Part shown: positions 6,468 through 15,970 of the stretch, piece after piece
Position numbering within the stretch: position 1 is the stretch's first letter
Layout of the letters: every line of letters begins with the position of its first letter
NCBI GenBank assembly: GCA_945876305.1
Contig: CAMCOB010000008.1
Coordinates: 1-23,828 of the forward strand
Length of the DNA: 23,828 nucleotides
From: Bifidobacterium breve
GTDB taxonomy: Bacteria; Actinomycetota; Thermoleophilia; Miltoncostaeales; Miltoncostaeaceae
Direction of reading: 5' to 3'
Notes under the pieces: model-generated
Told to the model about the DNA's origin: nothing
Database searches by the model: none
Seen by the model: only the letters and a program-made list of their open reading frames with translations
Position numbers and translations under genes: made by a program

Positions 6468-6480
6468 GCCCCTCTGGCAC
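6451..6480 (-). terminator. terminator-like hairpin after dnaE
   Basis: Perfect 7-bp arms CCAGAGG (6454-6460) and CCTCTGG (6471-6477) surround a 10-base loop, and the pairing extends to about 11 bp with one mismatch. It begins about 12 bases after the dnaE stop. There is no U-tract, as is usual in high-GC actinobacteria. Confidence 0.5.
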
Positions 6481-6492
6481 CGCCCGTCGCGA

Positions 6493-9400
6493 TCAGGCGA
6501 CGGCGCGCTCCCCGAACATCGACTTGAGCGATGCCAGAAGGTTGCGATCCCCCGGATCCACCAGATATTCCTTACCCAGGCGCATCCGCACCGGGCCCTC
6601 GGGGGTCATCACATCCACCACCACCGACGCCTCGCCCGGATGGTCGCTGATGAGCTGCTTCAGCATCCCCATGTCGGTGCCGGCCACGCGGCTGGAATCC
6701 ACCTTCAGCAGCAGCCTGTCCTCTTCTTCGGCCGGGTCGGGCTCGAACGGCGTGATGGCCTGTGCCACCAGTTTGGTCTCGCCCTCACCCTTCTGGTCGA
6801 TGCGACCGCTGATGAGCACCAGCGCATCCTCGTGCAGTACCTCGCGCGAGGCGGCCAGCACCTGCGGCACCACAACCACCTCGATGCCCCCCTCCAAGTC
6901 GTCGAGCCGCACAAATGCCATGGGTTCGCCGCGCTTGGTGCTGATGTTCTTGATGAACCCCACAAGCCCACCGAGCGTGACCGTCTGCCCATCGGCGCAG
7001 CGTCCCACCTCTCCGATAGTGACGGTAGTGAGCCGCGCCAACTGCTTGCGGCAGTCGGTGAGCGGGTGGCTCGACACGTAGAGGCCAATGGCCTCCTTCT
7101 CGCCCTTGAGGAGCTCGTCCTTCTCCATCTCGGGTGCCGTGATTGCGGGGTCGGCGTCGGCCATCCCGGCACCGGCATCGTCGAGCATGCCAAACAGCGA
7201 CTCCTGCCCGGCCGCCTGATCATTGAGCCGCTTCGCCGCCTGAGCCATGGCGGCCGGCAGCGTCTCGAGCATGCCCGCACGACTGGCGCCGGTGCAGTCG
7301 AGGGCGCCCCCGCGGATAAGGCTCTCAAGTGCCCGCTTATTGAGTTGCTGGGGGTCAACCCGTCGGCAGAAATCCCACAACGACGGAAATGCCCCATTGG
7401 CGTCCCGCTCGACCAGAAGCGCCTGCACGGCCGCCTCCCCCACGGCCTTCACGGCCGTGAGCCCGAAGCGGATCTCCTTCTCACCGGTCACAGCGAAGTC
7501 CGCACCGGACTGATTGACGTCGGGCGCCAGTACTTCGATGCCCATGTCCGAGCAGGCCGATACGTAGAACGGCACGCGGTCCTTGGTATCCATCACCGAG
7601 GTGAGCACTGCCGCCATGTAGTTGGCAGGGTGATTGGCCTTGAGGTACGCGGTGCGGTACGAGAGCAGGGCGTAACAGGCTGCGTGGCTCTTGTTAAACG
7701 AGTAGTCGCCGGCGGCCTCGCACAGGCCCCAGAGGCCCTGGGCAACGTCCCTCCTGCAGCCGGAGTCGATGCAACCCTGAATGAACTCGTCACTCAGTGA
7801 CGCCATCAGCTCCTTGTCCTTCTTGCCCACGGCCTTACGAAGATCATCCGCGCGAGCGGGCGAGAATCCCGCGATGGTGCGGGAGATCTGCATCAACTGC
7901 TCCTGATACACCGCCACGCCATAGGTAGGCCCGGTGATGGGCTCCAGCCGCGGGTCGTCAAACCGGACCCGGCTGGGGTCGCGCTTGTTCTTCGCATATG
8001 TCGAGATAAACGCCATGGGGCCGGGGCGGTACAGGGCCACCAGCGCCACGAGGTCGGCAAACTCGGTGGGCCGCACCTCGCGCAGCGCGTCGCGCATGCC
8101 CGATGACTCAAACTGGAACACCCCGAGCGCATCACCCTTGGCGAGCATGCGGTAGGTGGGCGGGTCGTCCAGGGTCAACGCCTCAATATCGAGGTCTTCG
8201 CCCGTGGACTCGCGGATCAACCGCAGCGCGTCCTGGATGATGTCGAGGTTGCGCAGCCCCAGGAAGTCCATCTTCAGCAGGCCGAGGGCCTCCACGTCGT
8301 GGTCGGGTACCTGGGTGACCACCGCGCCCTCGTCGTCAACACGCACCGGCAGGTAGTCGGTGATTGCACCCGGTGCGATGACCACGCCGGCCGCGTGCAC
8401 GCCCTCGTTGCGCACCAGGCCCTCAAGCGGACGGGCGACCTCGATGATCCGGCGTGCGTCTTCGTCGGACTCCACATAGGCGGCCAGCTCGCCACCCGGG
8501 GCGAGCGCCTGCTCCAGCTTGATACCGATGGGGCGCTCGGGCACGAGCTTGGCGATGCGATCGACCTGCCCGTACGAGAAGCCGAGCACACGACCGGAGT
8601 CGCGCACGACCGCGCGGGCCAGCAACTTGCCGAAGGTACCGATGCGGGCGACCGCGTTGCTTCCGTACTTCTGTGTGACGTACGCCACCACGTGGTCGCG
8701 TCCGCTCACCGAGAAGTCGGTGTCGATATCCGGCATCGACTTGCGGCCGGGGTTGAGGAAGCGCTCAAACAGCAGTCCGTGCTCAAGCGGGTCGAGATCG
8801 GTGATGCGCAGCGAGAACGCCACCAGCGACCCAGCCGCAGATCCACGCCCCGGGCCCACCGCCACGCCATTCTCGCGTGACCACTTGATGTAGTCCCACA
8901 CGATGAGGAAGTACGACGAGAAGCCCATCTCTTTGATCGTGTCGATCTCAAACTTCAGACGGTCCTCGGCAGCGGCCGGCCAGTTGTCCGCGCCGTAGCG
9001 GCGGTCGAGGCCTTCGCGGCACAGGCCCTCGAGGAAGACGTCGTCGGTCTCGCCGGTCGGCACCGGGAACACCGGCAATTTGATGTCGCCGAGCGGCAGG
9101 CTGAGGCCCGAGCAGCGCTCCGCGATCTCGATGGTCGTGTGAAGCGACCCCGGAAAGTCGGGGAGCGCCTGAAGCATCTCCTCGCCCGACTTGATGAAGA
9201 ACTCCTGCGTGTCAAACTTAAACCGCTTTGGATCCGACAGCACGGCGCGGGTCTGGATGGCCAGCAGGGCCTCGTGGCTGTCGGCATCCTGATGGCATAC
9301 GTAGTGCACGTCACCGGTGGCCACCATTGAGCGGCCGGTCTCCTTCGCCAGGGTGCCCAGGTGCTGGTTGATGCGCCGCTGTCCATCGATCCCGGAGTCC

Positions 9401-9924
9401 TGAAGCTCGAGGTAGACGTTGTCGGGCCCGAAGATGCCGGTGAGCGTGTCCAGTTCGCGGCGCGCACCGTCAAGGTCGTCGTTCATCAGGCTCGAGCAGA
9501 CGGTGCCCGACAGGCAGCCCGACAGCACGATGATGCCCTCGGCGTGCCGGCTCATGAGCTCGTGGTCGATTCGCGGACGGCGGTGGAAGCCCTCGAGGTA
9601 CCCGGCCGAGCACAGGCGGATGAGGTTGTAATAGCCGGTGGTGTTCTCTGCCAGCAGGGTGAGGTGGTTGCGCTTTTCCTTGCCCCTGAAGCGGTGATCG
9701 GGCACCACGTAGGCCTCGAGCCCCACGATGGGTGTGATGCCGCGCTTGGTCGCCTCGCGGTACAGCTCCACCGCACCGCTCATCACGCCGTGGTCGGTGA
9801 GCGCCACTGCGCTCTGCCCCAGTTCCTCCACGCGATCAAGCAGGCGCGGGATCTTGCACGCGCCATCGAGGATCGAATAGTCCGAGTGGACATGGAGATG
9901 TGCGAACGGTGGGCTGGTACTCAC
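6493..9924 (-). CDS. dnaE: DNA polymerase III alpha subunit (replicative DnaE1 type)
   Basis: This 1143-residue protein is the catalytic subunit of the chromosomal replicase. The N-terminal PHP domain keeps its metal ligands as I read them: HLHVH (9-13), TDHG (43-46), Glu70, His87, Cys137 and GDVH (204-207). Most of these are lost in the E. coli protein, and their presence suggests PHP-based proofreading. The palm has the catalytic PDIDTDF (398-404) with Asp401 and Asp403, and a third acidic site in LLKMDFLGL near 555. Helix-hairpin-helix and OB-fold regions follow near the C-terminus (VTLGGLVGFIKNISTKRG). The GTG start at 9924 has TAGGTT six bases upstream, so it is probably leaderless. The length is typical for DnaE1. 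Confidence 0.97.
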   Translation of the reverse strand: MSTSPPFAHLHVHSDYSILDGACKIPRLLDRVEELGQSAVALTDHGVMSGAVELYREATKRGITPIVGLEAYVVPDHRFRGKEKRNHLTLLAENTTGYYNLIRLCSAGYLEGFHRRPRIDHELMSRHAEGIIVLSGCLSGTVCSSLMNDDLDGARRELDTLTGIFGPDNVYLELQDSGIDGQRRINQHLGTLAKETGRSMVATGDVHYVCHQDADSHEALLAIQTRAVLSDPKRFKFDTQEFFIKSGEEMLQALPDFPGSLHTTIEIAERCSGLSLPLGDIKLPVFPVPTGETDDVFLEGLCREGLDRRYGADNWPAAAEDRLKFEIDTIKEMGFSSYFLIVWDYIKWSRENGVAVGPGRGSAAGSLVAFSLRITDLDPLEHGLLFERFLNPGRKSMPDIDTDFSVSGRDHVVAYVTQKYGSNAVARIGTFGKLLARAVVRDSGRVLGFSYGQVDRIAKLVPERPIGIKLEQALAPGGELAAYVESDEDARRIIEVARPLEGLVRNEGVHAAGVVIAPGAITDYLPVRVDDEGAVVTQVPDHDVEALGLLKMDFLGLRNLDIIQDALRLIRESTGEDLDIEALTLDDPPTYRMLAKGDALGVFQFESSGMRDALREVRPTEFADLVALVALYRPGPMAFISTYAKNKRDPSRVRFDDPRLEPITGPTYGVAVYQEQLMQISRTIAGFSPARADDLRKAVGKKDKELMASLSDEFIQGCIDSGCRRDVAQGLWGLCEAAGDYSFNKSHAACYALLSYRTAYLKANHPANYMAAVLTSVMDTKDRVPFYVSACSDMGIEVLAPDVNQSGADFAVTGEKEIRFGLTAVKAVGEAAVQALLVERDANGAFPSLWDFCRRVDPQQLNKRALESLIRGGALDCTGASRAGMLETLPAAMAQAAKRLNDQAAGQESLFGMLDDAGAGMADADPAITAPEMEKDELLKGEKEAIGLYVSSHPLTDCRKQLARLTTVTIGEVGRCADGQTVTLGGLVGFIKNISTKRGEPMAFVRLDDLEGGIEVVVVPQVLAASREVLHEDALVLISGRIDQKGEGETKLVAQAITPFEPDPAEEEDRLLLKVDSSRVAGTDMGMLKQLISDHPGEASVVVDVMTPEGPVRMRLGKEYLVDPGDRNLLASLKSMFGERAVA

Positions 9925-9930
9925 CCCACA

Positions 9931-9936
9931 AACCTA
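9931..9936 (-). promoter_or_regulatory. -10 box (TAGGTT) of a leaderless promoter for dnaE
   Basis: On the minus strand TAGGTT is followed by six bases (TGTGGG) and the GTG of dnaE. Confidence 0.55.
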
Positions 9937-9985
9937 CCCACTCGCCCCGACGGCGCCCGAACGACACACTTTTGTCACGGCGACT

Positions 9986-10007
9986 GACCCCTCTCGGGGT
10001 CTGACCC
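9986..10007. repeat. REP-like GACCCC/GGGGTC inverted repeat between dnaE and argG
   Basis: GACCCC-TCTC-GGGGTC (9986-10001) is a perfect 6-bp hairpin. A further TGACCCC follows at once, so GGGGTC-T-GACCCC (9996-10007) offers an alternative, mutually exclusive hairpin. It lies about 38 bases after the argG stop and may serve as its terminator. The sequence resembles the short palindromic REP-type units built on GGGGTC...GACCCC found in many bacterial genomes. Confidence 0.45.
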
Positions 10008-10039
10008 CAATGCGGCCGTGCTCGGCGCGCGGGTCCCTC

Positions 10040-11293
10040 TCAGCCCTTCTTGCGGCCCTCACTGATCTGGTACGCCATGCGGCTCTGCAGGCTGAACAGT
10101 TCGATGAAGCCCGGGCTCGCGTTCTGCGAGAAGGTCGGGTCGGCGTCGAACGTGGCCAGAGTGCGGTCGTAGAGGGCCCACGGCGAGTCGCGGGTCACCA
10201 CGGTGGCGGAGCCCTTGTACAGGCGCACCGTGATGGTGCCCTCCACCTTGCTGTTCACGCGGTCCATGAAGGCGTTGAGATCGGCGAGGAGCGGCTCGTA
10301 CCAAAGACCCTCGTAGGCCAGTTGCGCCCACAGGAGGTCGAGGTTTGCCTTCAGCGCATTCTCCCGGCCGGTGCACACCAGCTTCTCAAGCTCCTTGTGC
10401 GCCTCGAGGATCACCGTTGCAGCCGGAACCTCGTAGACGTCGCGCACCTTCAGCCCCACCACGCGGTCCTCGATGTGATCCATGATCCCCACGCCATTGC
10501 GGCAGGCGATCTCGGCCACTGCGGGGATGAGGTCAACGAGCGCCATCTCCACACCGTTCAAACTGGTTGGAATGCCGTCCACGAAGCCGAGCACCACGTC
10601 TTCGGTGCGGTCCGGTGCCTTTGTGGGCGGCGTGATGAGCTGAAAGACGTCGTCAGGCACGGCCTGAGTGAGATCCTCGATGACCCCGCCCTCGCTCGAG
10701 CGACCCCAGAGGTTGTCGTCGATCGAGTATGGGCGCTCCACGCTTGACGACACGGGAATGCCGTGCTCGTTCGCGTAGGCGATCTCCTCGTCGCGGCCCA
10801 TCTGCCACTCGCGCACCGGTGCGATAACCCGCAGCTCTGGTGCCAGCGTGGCGATGGTGGCCTCAATGCGCACCTGATCATTGCCCTTGCCCGTGCAGCC
10901 GTGGGCGATGGTGTCGCAGCCGTGACGCCGCGCCTCGTCGACAGCCAACTTGGCGATGAGCGGACGTCCCAACGACGTAAACAGGGGGTAGCCGCCCTGA
11001 TAGCGAGCGTTCGCCTTGATTGCCGGGGCCACGTAGTCGCGGGCGAACTCCTCGCGCGCGTCGACAACCAGACTCTCAATGGCGCCCAGGTTGGTCGCCT
11101 TCTCGAGGATCTCCGTGAAGTCATCCTCAGGCTGGCCCAGATTGACGCACAGCGCCACGACCTCGGCGTCGTACTCATCCTGGATCCACTTGAGCATCAC
11201 CGATGTGTCGAGACCACCCGAGTAGAGCAGCACGACACGGTGCACCTCATGTGGCAAGGCGAGATACTGGGCGGTCTTCTGGACGGGCGGCAT
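10040..11293 (-). CDS. argG: argininosuccinate synthase
   Basis: This 417-residue cytosolic enzyme joins citrulline and aspartate with ATP to form argininosuccinate, the penultimate step of arginine synthesis. The N-terminal ATP-pyrophosphatase loop LLYSGGLDTSV (22-32) is intact. Further family motifs include GCTGKGNDQVR and the YSIDDNLWGRSSEGG segment. The ATG at 11293 is preferred; a TTG nine bases upstream, preceded by GAGGA, is an alternative. The frame stays open to 11512, but that part crosses the promoter and the preceding terminator. The gene stands alone, since no other arg gene is in the window. It has its own promoter at 11343-11348 and a leader of about 45 bases. Confidence 0.95.
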   Translation of the reverse strand: MPPVQKTAQYLALPHEVHRVVLLYSGGLDTSVMLKWIQDEYDAEVVALCVNLGQPEDDFTEILEKATNLGAIESLVVDAREEFARDYVAPAIKANARYQGGYPLFTSLGRPLIAKLAVDEARRHGCDTIAHGCTGKGNDQVRIEATIATLAPELRVIAPVREWQMGRDEEIAYANEHGIPVSSSVERPYSIDDNLWGRSSEGGVIEDLTQAVPDDVFQLITPPTKAPDRTEDVVLGFVDGIPTSLNGVEMALVDLIPAVAEIACRNGVGIMDHIEDRVVGLKVRDVYEVPAATVILEAHKELEKLVCTGRENALKANLDLLWAQLAYEGLWYEPLLADLNAFMDRVNSKVEGTITVRLYKGSATVVTRDSPWALYDRTLATFDADPTFSQNASPGFIELFSLQSRMAYQISEGRKKG

Positions 11294-11342
11294 TTCTGAC
11301 AACGCGAGGAGTCCTCTCGGTTCGCGTGGTGAACGGGCCGGG

Positions 11343-11348
11343 AGATTA
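11343..11348 (-). promoter_or_regulatory. -10 box (TAATCT) for argG
   Basis: On the minus strand TAATCT lies 49 bases before the argG ATG and immediately after the strong terminator hairpin of the upstream gene. The leader it would create contains a GAGAGGA stretch. I see no clear -35 box and no obvious ARG box. Confidence 0.4.
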
Positions 11349-11353
11349 CCTGC

Positions 11354-11408
11354 GATCGGTGCGGTGATGGCGCCACCCCCTTCCGGGGGCGCGCCATCAC
11401 CGCCGATC
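11354..11408 (-). terminator. large hairpin terminator after the M23 peptidase gene
   Basis: A long, nearly perfect inverted repeat. The inner stem CCCCC-GGAA-GGGGG (minus strand, GNRA-type loop) is extended by GGCG.../...CGCC and GGTGATGG/CCATCACC arms and outer GATCGG/CCGATC arms, with a small bulge. It overlaps the last bases of the M23 gene and separates it from the argG promoter. There is no U-tract. Confidence 0.75.
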
Positions 11409-12372
11409 AGTTCTTGCCGCGGTTCGGGTCGAGCGCGACGAGATCCGCGTAGGGATTGATGGCACCGCCACCACCCGGGTGAACCTCGAAGTGCAGGTGG
11501 GGGGCGCCCCATCTCGCGTCGCCGGTGTTGCCGACGGTGCCGATCTGCTGCCCGGCCGTCACCTTCGAACCGGCATCCAAGCCGGCCACGATGTCGTTCA
11601 GGTGGGCGTAGTAGTACTCGTTGCCCGCAGCGTCAACGAGATAGATCCACACCCCGCCGAGACCGGTCTCAACCCGCGTAAGGCGCTTGATGGTGCCATC
11701 GGCCACGGCCACCACCGGAGTACCGCGCGGGGACATGATGTCGTTGCCCTGGTGGGAGCCCTGACTCCGGGCAGCGCCGTAGTCATTCGCGAATGAATAC
11801 GTGCCAGTCACCGGGAAGGCCTTGAGGTACTGGGCCGCAGCCGGTGCCGCCGGAGTGGCGACCGGCGCTGAGGCCACGGCGCGGATCTTGAGGCCGAGCT
11901 TCGACAGCAGCGTGGCGTCGGCGATCCCAGTCACCGGCAGGCGAAGCTTGCGCTGCAGGATGCGCACGCCGGCGCGGGTCTGACGACCGTACGAACCATC
12001 AACCGGAACGCGGATGCCCCGTACGCGGAGCTTGCGCTGCAGTGCCTTCACGTCTGCTCCACCAGCGCCCGGTGCCAGCGAACCGGTGGTGCCCGGTGCG
12101 GCGGCGGCTGGAGGGGTCGTGGCGACAGGTGCGGATGCGACGGGTGCAGGTGCCACACCGGCATCTGCGGGCGGCACGCCAGGGGCGGCCACCGGAAGCT
12201 GGGACGGGCTGCCGACGCCGAAGGCGGCTGGTGCTCCGATCACGACGGTGAATGCGGCTGCCACACCCGCCAGAAAGCGGATTGGCCGGCCGGTCACGCG
12301 CACGGCATTGCTCAAACGGTCGATGATCCTATGTTCCTTTCCGCCGGTCGCCCGTGTTCGGGCGTTCGTCAC
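11407..12372 (-). CDS. secreted peptidoglycan-binding / M23 metalloendopeptidase
   Basis: Residue numbers assume GTG 12372 (321 aa). A signal peptide (hydrophobic core about 32-51, PAAFG) is followed by a Pro/Ala linker. A PG_binding_1 domain (about 103-162, DVKALQRKLRVRGI and YGRQTRAGVRILQRKL) precedes a C-terminal LytM/M23 domain (about 187-312). The M23 zinc and catalytic residues are present: His207 and Asp211 (HQGND), His257, and His292/His294 (HLHFEVHPGG). The expected role is cleavage of peptidoglycan cross-links outside the membrane. The start is uncertain. GTG 12372 lacks a ribosome-binding site and falls in a hairpin-rich leader, whereas AAGGA stands seven bases before an in-frame ATC at 12327 that would give a normal signal peptide of about 36 residues. 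A TTG at 12315 is a third choice. Confidence 0.88.
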   Translation of the reverse strand: MTNARTRATGGKEHRIIDRLSNAVRVTGRPIRFLAGVAAAFTVVIGAPAAFGVGSPSQLPVAAPGVPPADAGVAPAPVASAPVATTPPAAAAPGTTGSLAPGAGGADVKALQRKLRVRGIRVPVDGSYGRQTRAGVRILQRKLRLPVTGIADATLLSKLGLKIRAVASAPVATPAAPAAAQYLKAFPVTGTYSFANDYGAARSQGSHQGNDIMSPRGTPVVAVADGTIKRLTRVETGLGGVWIYLVDAAGNEYYYAHLNDIVAGLDAGSKVTAGQQIGTVGNTGDARWGAPHLHFEVHPGGGGAINPYADLVALDPNRGKN

Positions 12373-12419
12373 CGGCTGTAGGTCACAGGTTTCCCGGCAG
12401 AAGCCGGGGAACGTGCCCC
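12349..12419 (-). promoter_or_regulatory. hairpin-rich 5' leader of the M23 gene, candidate riboregulator
   Basis: Four inverted repeats are packed in 71 bases of the presumed leader. They are GGGGAACGTGCCCC (12406-12419), CCCGGC-AGAA-GCCGGG (12393-12408), CTGT-AGGTC-ACAG (12376-12388) and CGCCCG-TGTT-CGGGCG (12349-12364), given as plus-strand bases. The first two share 12406-12408 and so cannot form together. A ribosome-binding site follows. I do not recognise a known riboswitch consensus; in particular the conserved blocks of the c-di-AMP (ydaO) class are not evident. Confidence 0.45.
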
Positions 12420-12644
12420 TCGGAGGTCATGGCCGCGAGCGACCCTAGCGACTGACCCCGGCGAGTCAACCCCTAGCGTCTCATGATATTTCCGTATTTC
12501 GAACGTTTGGGGGGACATTCGTAACGATCGCTGCATGACATATGGGAACGCAATCAGTTTGCACACGGAGGGGGATATCCCGATTTATCCCTGCTCATAT
12601 GCATTTTTTATGCGATCTTCCCCACATCCGGGTGCGCCAGCGGG
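12420..12644. other. intergenic, locally AT-rich region upstream of the M23 gene
   Basis: This gap between the M23 gene and the LppM-like gene is clearly more AT-rich (especially 12480-12620) than the rest of the window. It holds the M23 promoter at 12442-12469. Other marks are a GGGATATCCC palindrome, two CATATG sites and a weak GCAT-TTTTT-ATGC repeat (12601-12613). I find no gene in it, and no convincing terminator for the LppM-like gene that ends at 12645. Confidence 0.6.
12442..12469 (-). promoter_or_regulatory. sigma-70-type promoter (TTGACT-N16-TAGGGT) for the M23 gene
   Basis: On the minus strand TTGACT (12464-12469) and TAGGGT (12442-12447) are 16 bases apart. Transcription would start near 12435, giving a leader of about 63 bases to GTG 12372 or about 108 to ATC 12327. 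Confidence 0.6.
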
Positions 12645-13646
12645 TCAGGCGTCGTCATCCCGGGCGCGACGGCGCTTTCCGAGGCTGCGCAGCGCGAACA
12701 CGATCATGAGAAATACGAGGGTGCCACCGAGAATCAGGCCGTTCACAAACCGGCCGTCATCGGCGCCGGTTGAGGAGATCTCCATCAGTTCGCACTGCCC
12801 GTACGGCATCGTCCAGGTGGCCGTTGCGTTATCGGGCGTGAGGGCAGCCCCCTCTGACGCAACCGAGATCCCTGACGGCATCGCCCACGTATACCGCAGC
12901 GTGAACCCCTTCACCAGGTCCTTATCGGCGCGGGTCTTCTGATACCGGTTACTGGCAGCGTCGCATGTCGGGTCGAGCACCTCGCCCACCCCCGCGCGCG
13001 ACGCGATCGTGAAAGTCGCTCGCAAGCGGCGCCCGCTGCGGTCGGTCCGCGCCGAGGTGAACTCCGATGCCAGGAGCGACTGCAGGGTTGTCTGACCGGG
13101 AAGGCCAGTGATACCCGCCTGTGCCGCGCCGGTGCCGGCCGCTACCACCGGGGGCGTGGTCGGGGCGGTCACGGTGCCGGTGGTCCCGGTGGTGCTGGTG
13201 GTGGATGTCTCGCCCGCCACCGGCGCGCCCCAGTAGCGCCCGGTGGCAGTGAGGATGGGCTGGAGGGGGCGGGAGATCCCGAGCGTTGAGCGGAGGTCGG
13301 CGAGATCGCCCGTGCCCGCCCGCAGCCGGTGCACACTCGTAAGCACCACCGTGCCATCGGGCTCCTGCGACTGCTGCACTGTCGACGACGCGTCGCCGGG
13401 GGCGGTCCATCGCTCCCCACCCACCAGAAGAAACTGGTCGAAGGTACCGGCTGCCAACTGTGCGGGCAGGTCGATGGCGCGCTGGGCTTCAGGGTCGAGG
13501 CGAAGTTCCACCGACAAGTTGCCGCCGCCGTCACCCGCAATGGCAACCATCTGCGTGAGCCGTGCGCTGCAGCCGGTGAGGAGCGGCACGGCGGCCAGCC
13601 CTGCGAGGGCGGCGGCGAACACCCGCCAGGCGGTGCGGCGGTGCAT
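12645..13646 (-). CDS. LppM-like lipoprotein with C-terminal membrane helix
   Basis: This 333-residue protein has a signal peptide ending in a lipobox (LLTGC, Cys26). It is followed by a beta-rich segment (RLTQMVAIAGDGGGNLSVELRL) of the kind seen in LppM/DUF3153-type lipoproteins. A Thr/Ser/Gly-rich low-complexity stretch lies around 145-170. One C-terminal membrane helix (about 302-324) ends in a Lys/Arg-rich, then acidic, cytoplasmic tail. Lipid anchor plus helix would tether both ends to the membrane. The family assignment is tentative, and its role is unknown. Its ATG overlaps the stop of the CcmI-like gene by one base (TGATG), so it is translated with the cytochrome-maturation genes. Confidence 0.65.
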   Translation of the reverse strand: MHRRTAWRVFAAALAGLAAVPLLTGCSARLTQMVAIAGDGGGNLSVELRLDPEAQRAIDLPAQLAAGTFDQFLLVGGERWTAPGDASSTVQQSQEPDGTVVLTSVHRLRAGTGDLADLRSTLGISRPLQPILTATGRYWGAPVAGETSTTSTTGTTGTVTAPTTPPVVAAGTGAAQAGITGLPGQTTLQSLLASEFTSARTDRSGRRLRATFTIASRAGVGEVLDPTCDAASNRYQKTRADKDLVKGFTLRYTWAMPSGISVASEGAALTPDNATATWTMPYGQCELMEISSTGADDGRFVNGLILGGTLVFLMIVFALRSLGKRRRARDDDA

Positions 13647-13933
13647 CAGCTGGCGTCCGGGCCGCGGAGGTCGTCGCGGCGACGCATCAGCGCAACTGCG
13701 TGGGCGCGCTCTTCATGATCGAGCACGGCGAAATCGTCATCCGACAGATTGCCTGCCCGGTGGTCCAATTCGATCTCACGGATGGCGTCAAGTGAACGGA
13801 TGAGGTCATCTTCCACCCCTGCAAGTTCCGCCGCCCCGGGCGCGGGCTCCGGCAGAACGCGCCCCCCGACCAGCGGCCACGCGATGATCGCGACGAGAAC
13901 GATGCTGAGAACGGCAATGAGTAGGTAGGTCAT
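13646..13933 (-). CDS. CcmI-like small membrane protein
   Basis: This 95-residue protein has a single N-terminal membrane helix (about 3-22). A helical cytoplasmic or periplasmic part follows, containing DLIRSLDAIREIELDHRAGN and LSDDDFAVLDHEERAHAVAL. The pattern of leucine-rich helix, E-x-D-x-x-x-G-x-L-S-x-x-D-[FY] is the one found at the start of CcmI/CycH proteins, which present apocytochrome c to the haem ligation machinery. The TPR region of full CcmI is absent. Its position 45 bp behind ccmF on the same strand supports a role in cytochrome c assembly. It is coupled to the next gene by a TGATG overlap. Confidence 0.7.
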   Translation of the reverse strand: MTYLLIAVLSIVLVAIIAWPLVGGRVLPEPAPGAAELAGVEDDLIRSLDAIREIELDHRAGNLSDDDFAVLDHEERAHAVALMRRRDDLRGPDAS

Positions 13934-13978
13934 CGGTGTGATGCGGCCGGTCGGACGACATGCGGCGGCGGCGCGAGG

Positions 13979-15966
<1,988 letters not shown>

Positions 15967-15970
<4 letters not shown>

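Noticed and set aside
6640..7800. Plus-strand frame of 386 codons within dnaE
   Set aside because: It is a shadow of dnaE, whose identity is certain.
12349..12435. c-di-AMP (ydaO) riboswitch upstream of the M23 gene
   Set aside because: The gene context fits, but I cannot find the conserved blocks of that class, so I report only an unassigned structured leader.
12601..12613. GCAT-TTTTT-ATGC as a terminator for the LppM-like gene
   Set aside because: The stem is only 4 bp and AT-rich, with no U-tract in the right orientation; it may be chance in an AT-rich gap.
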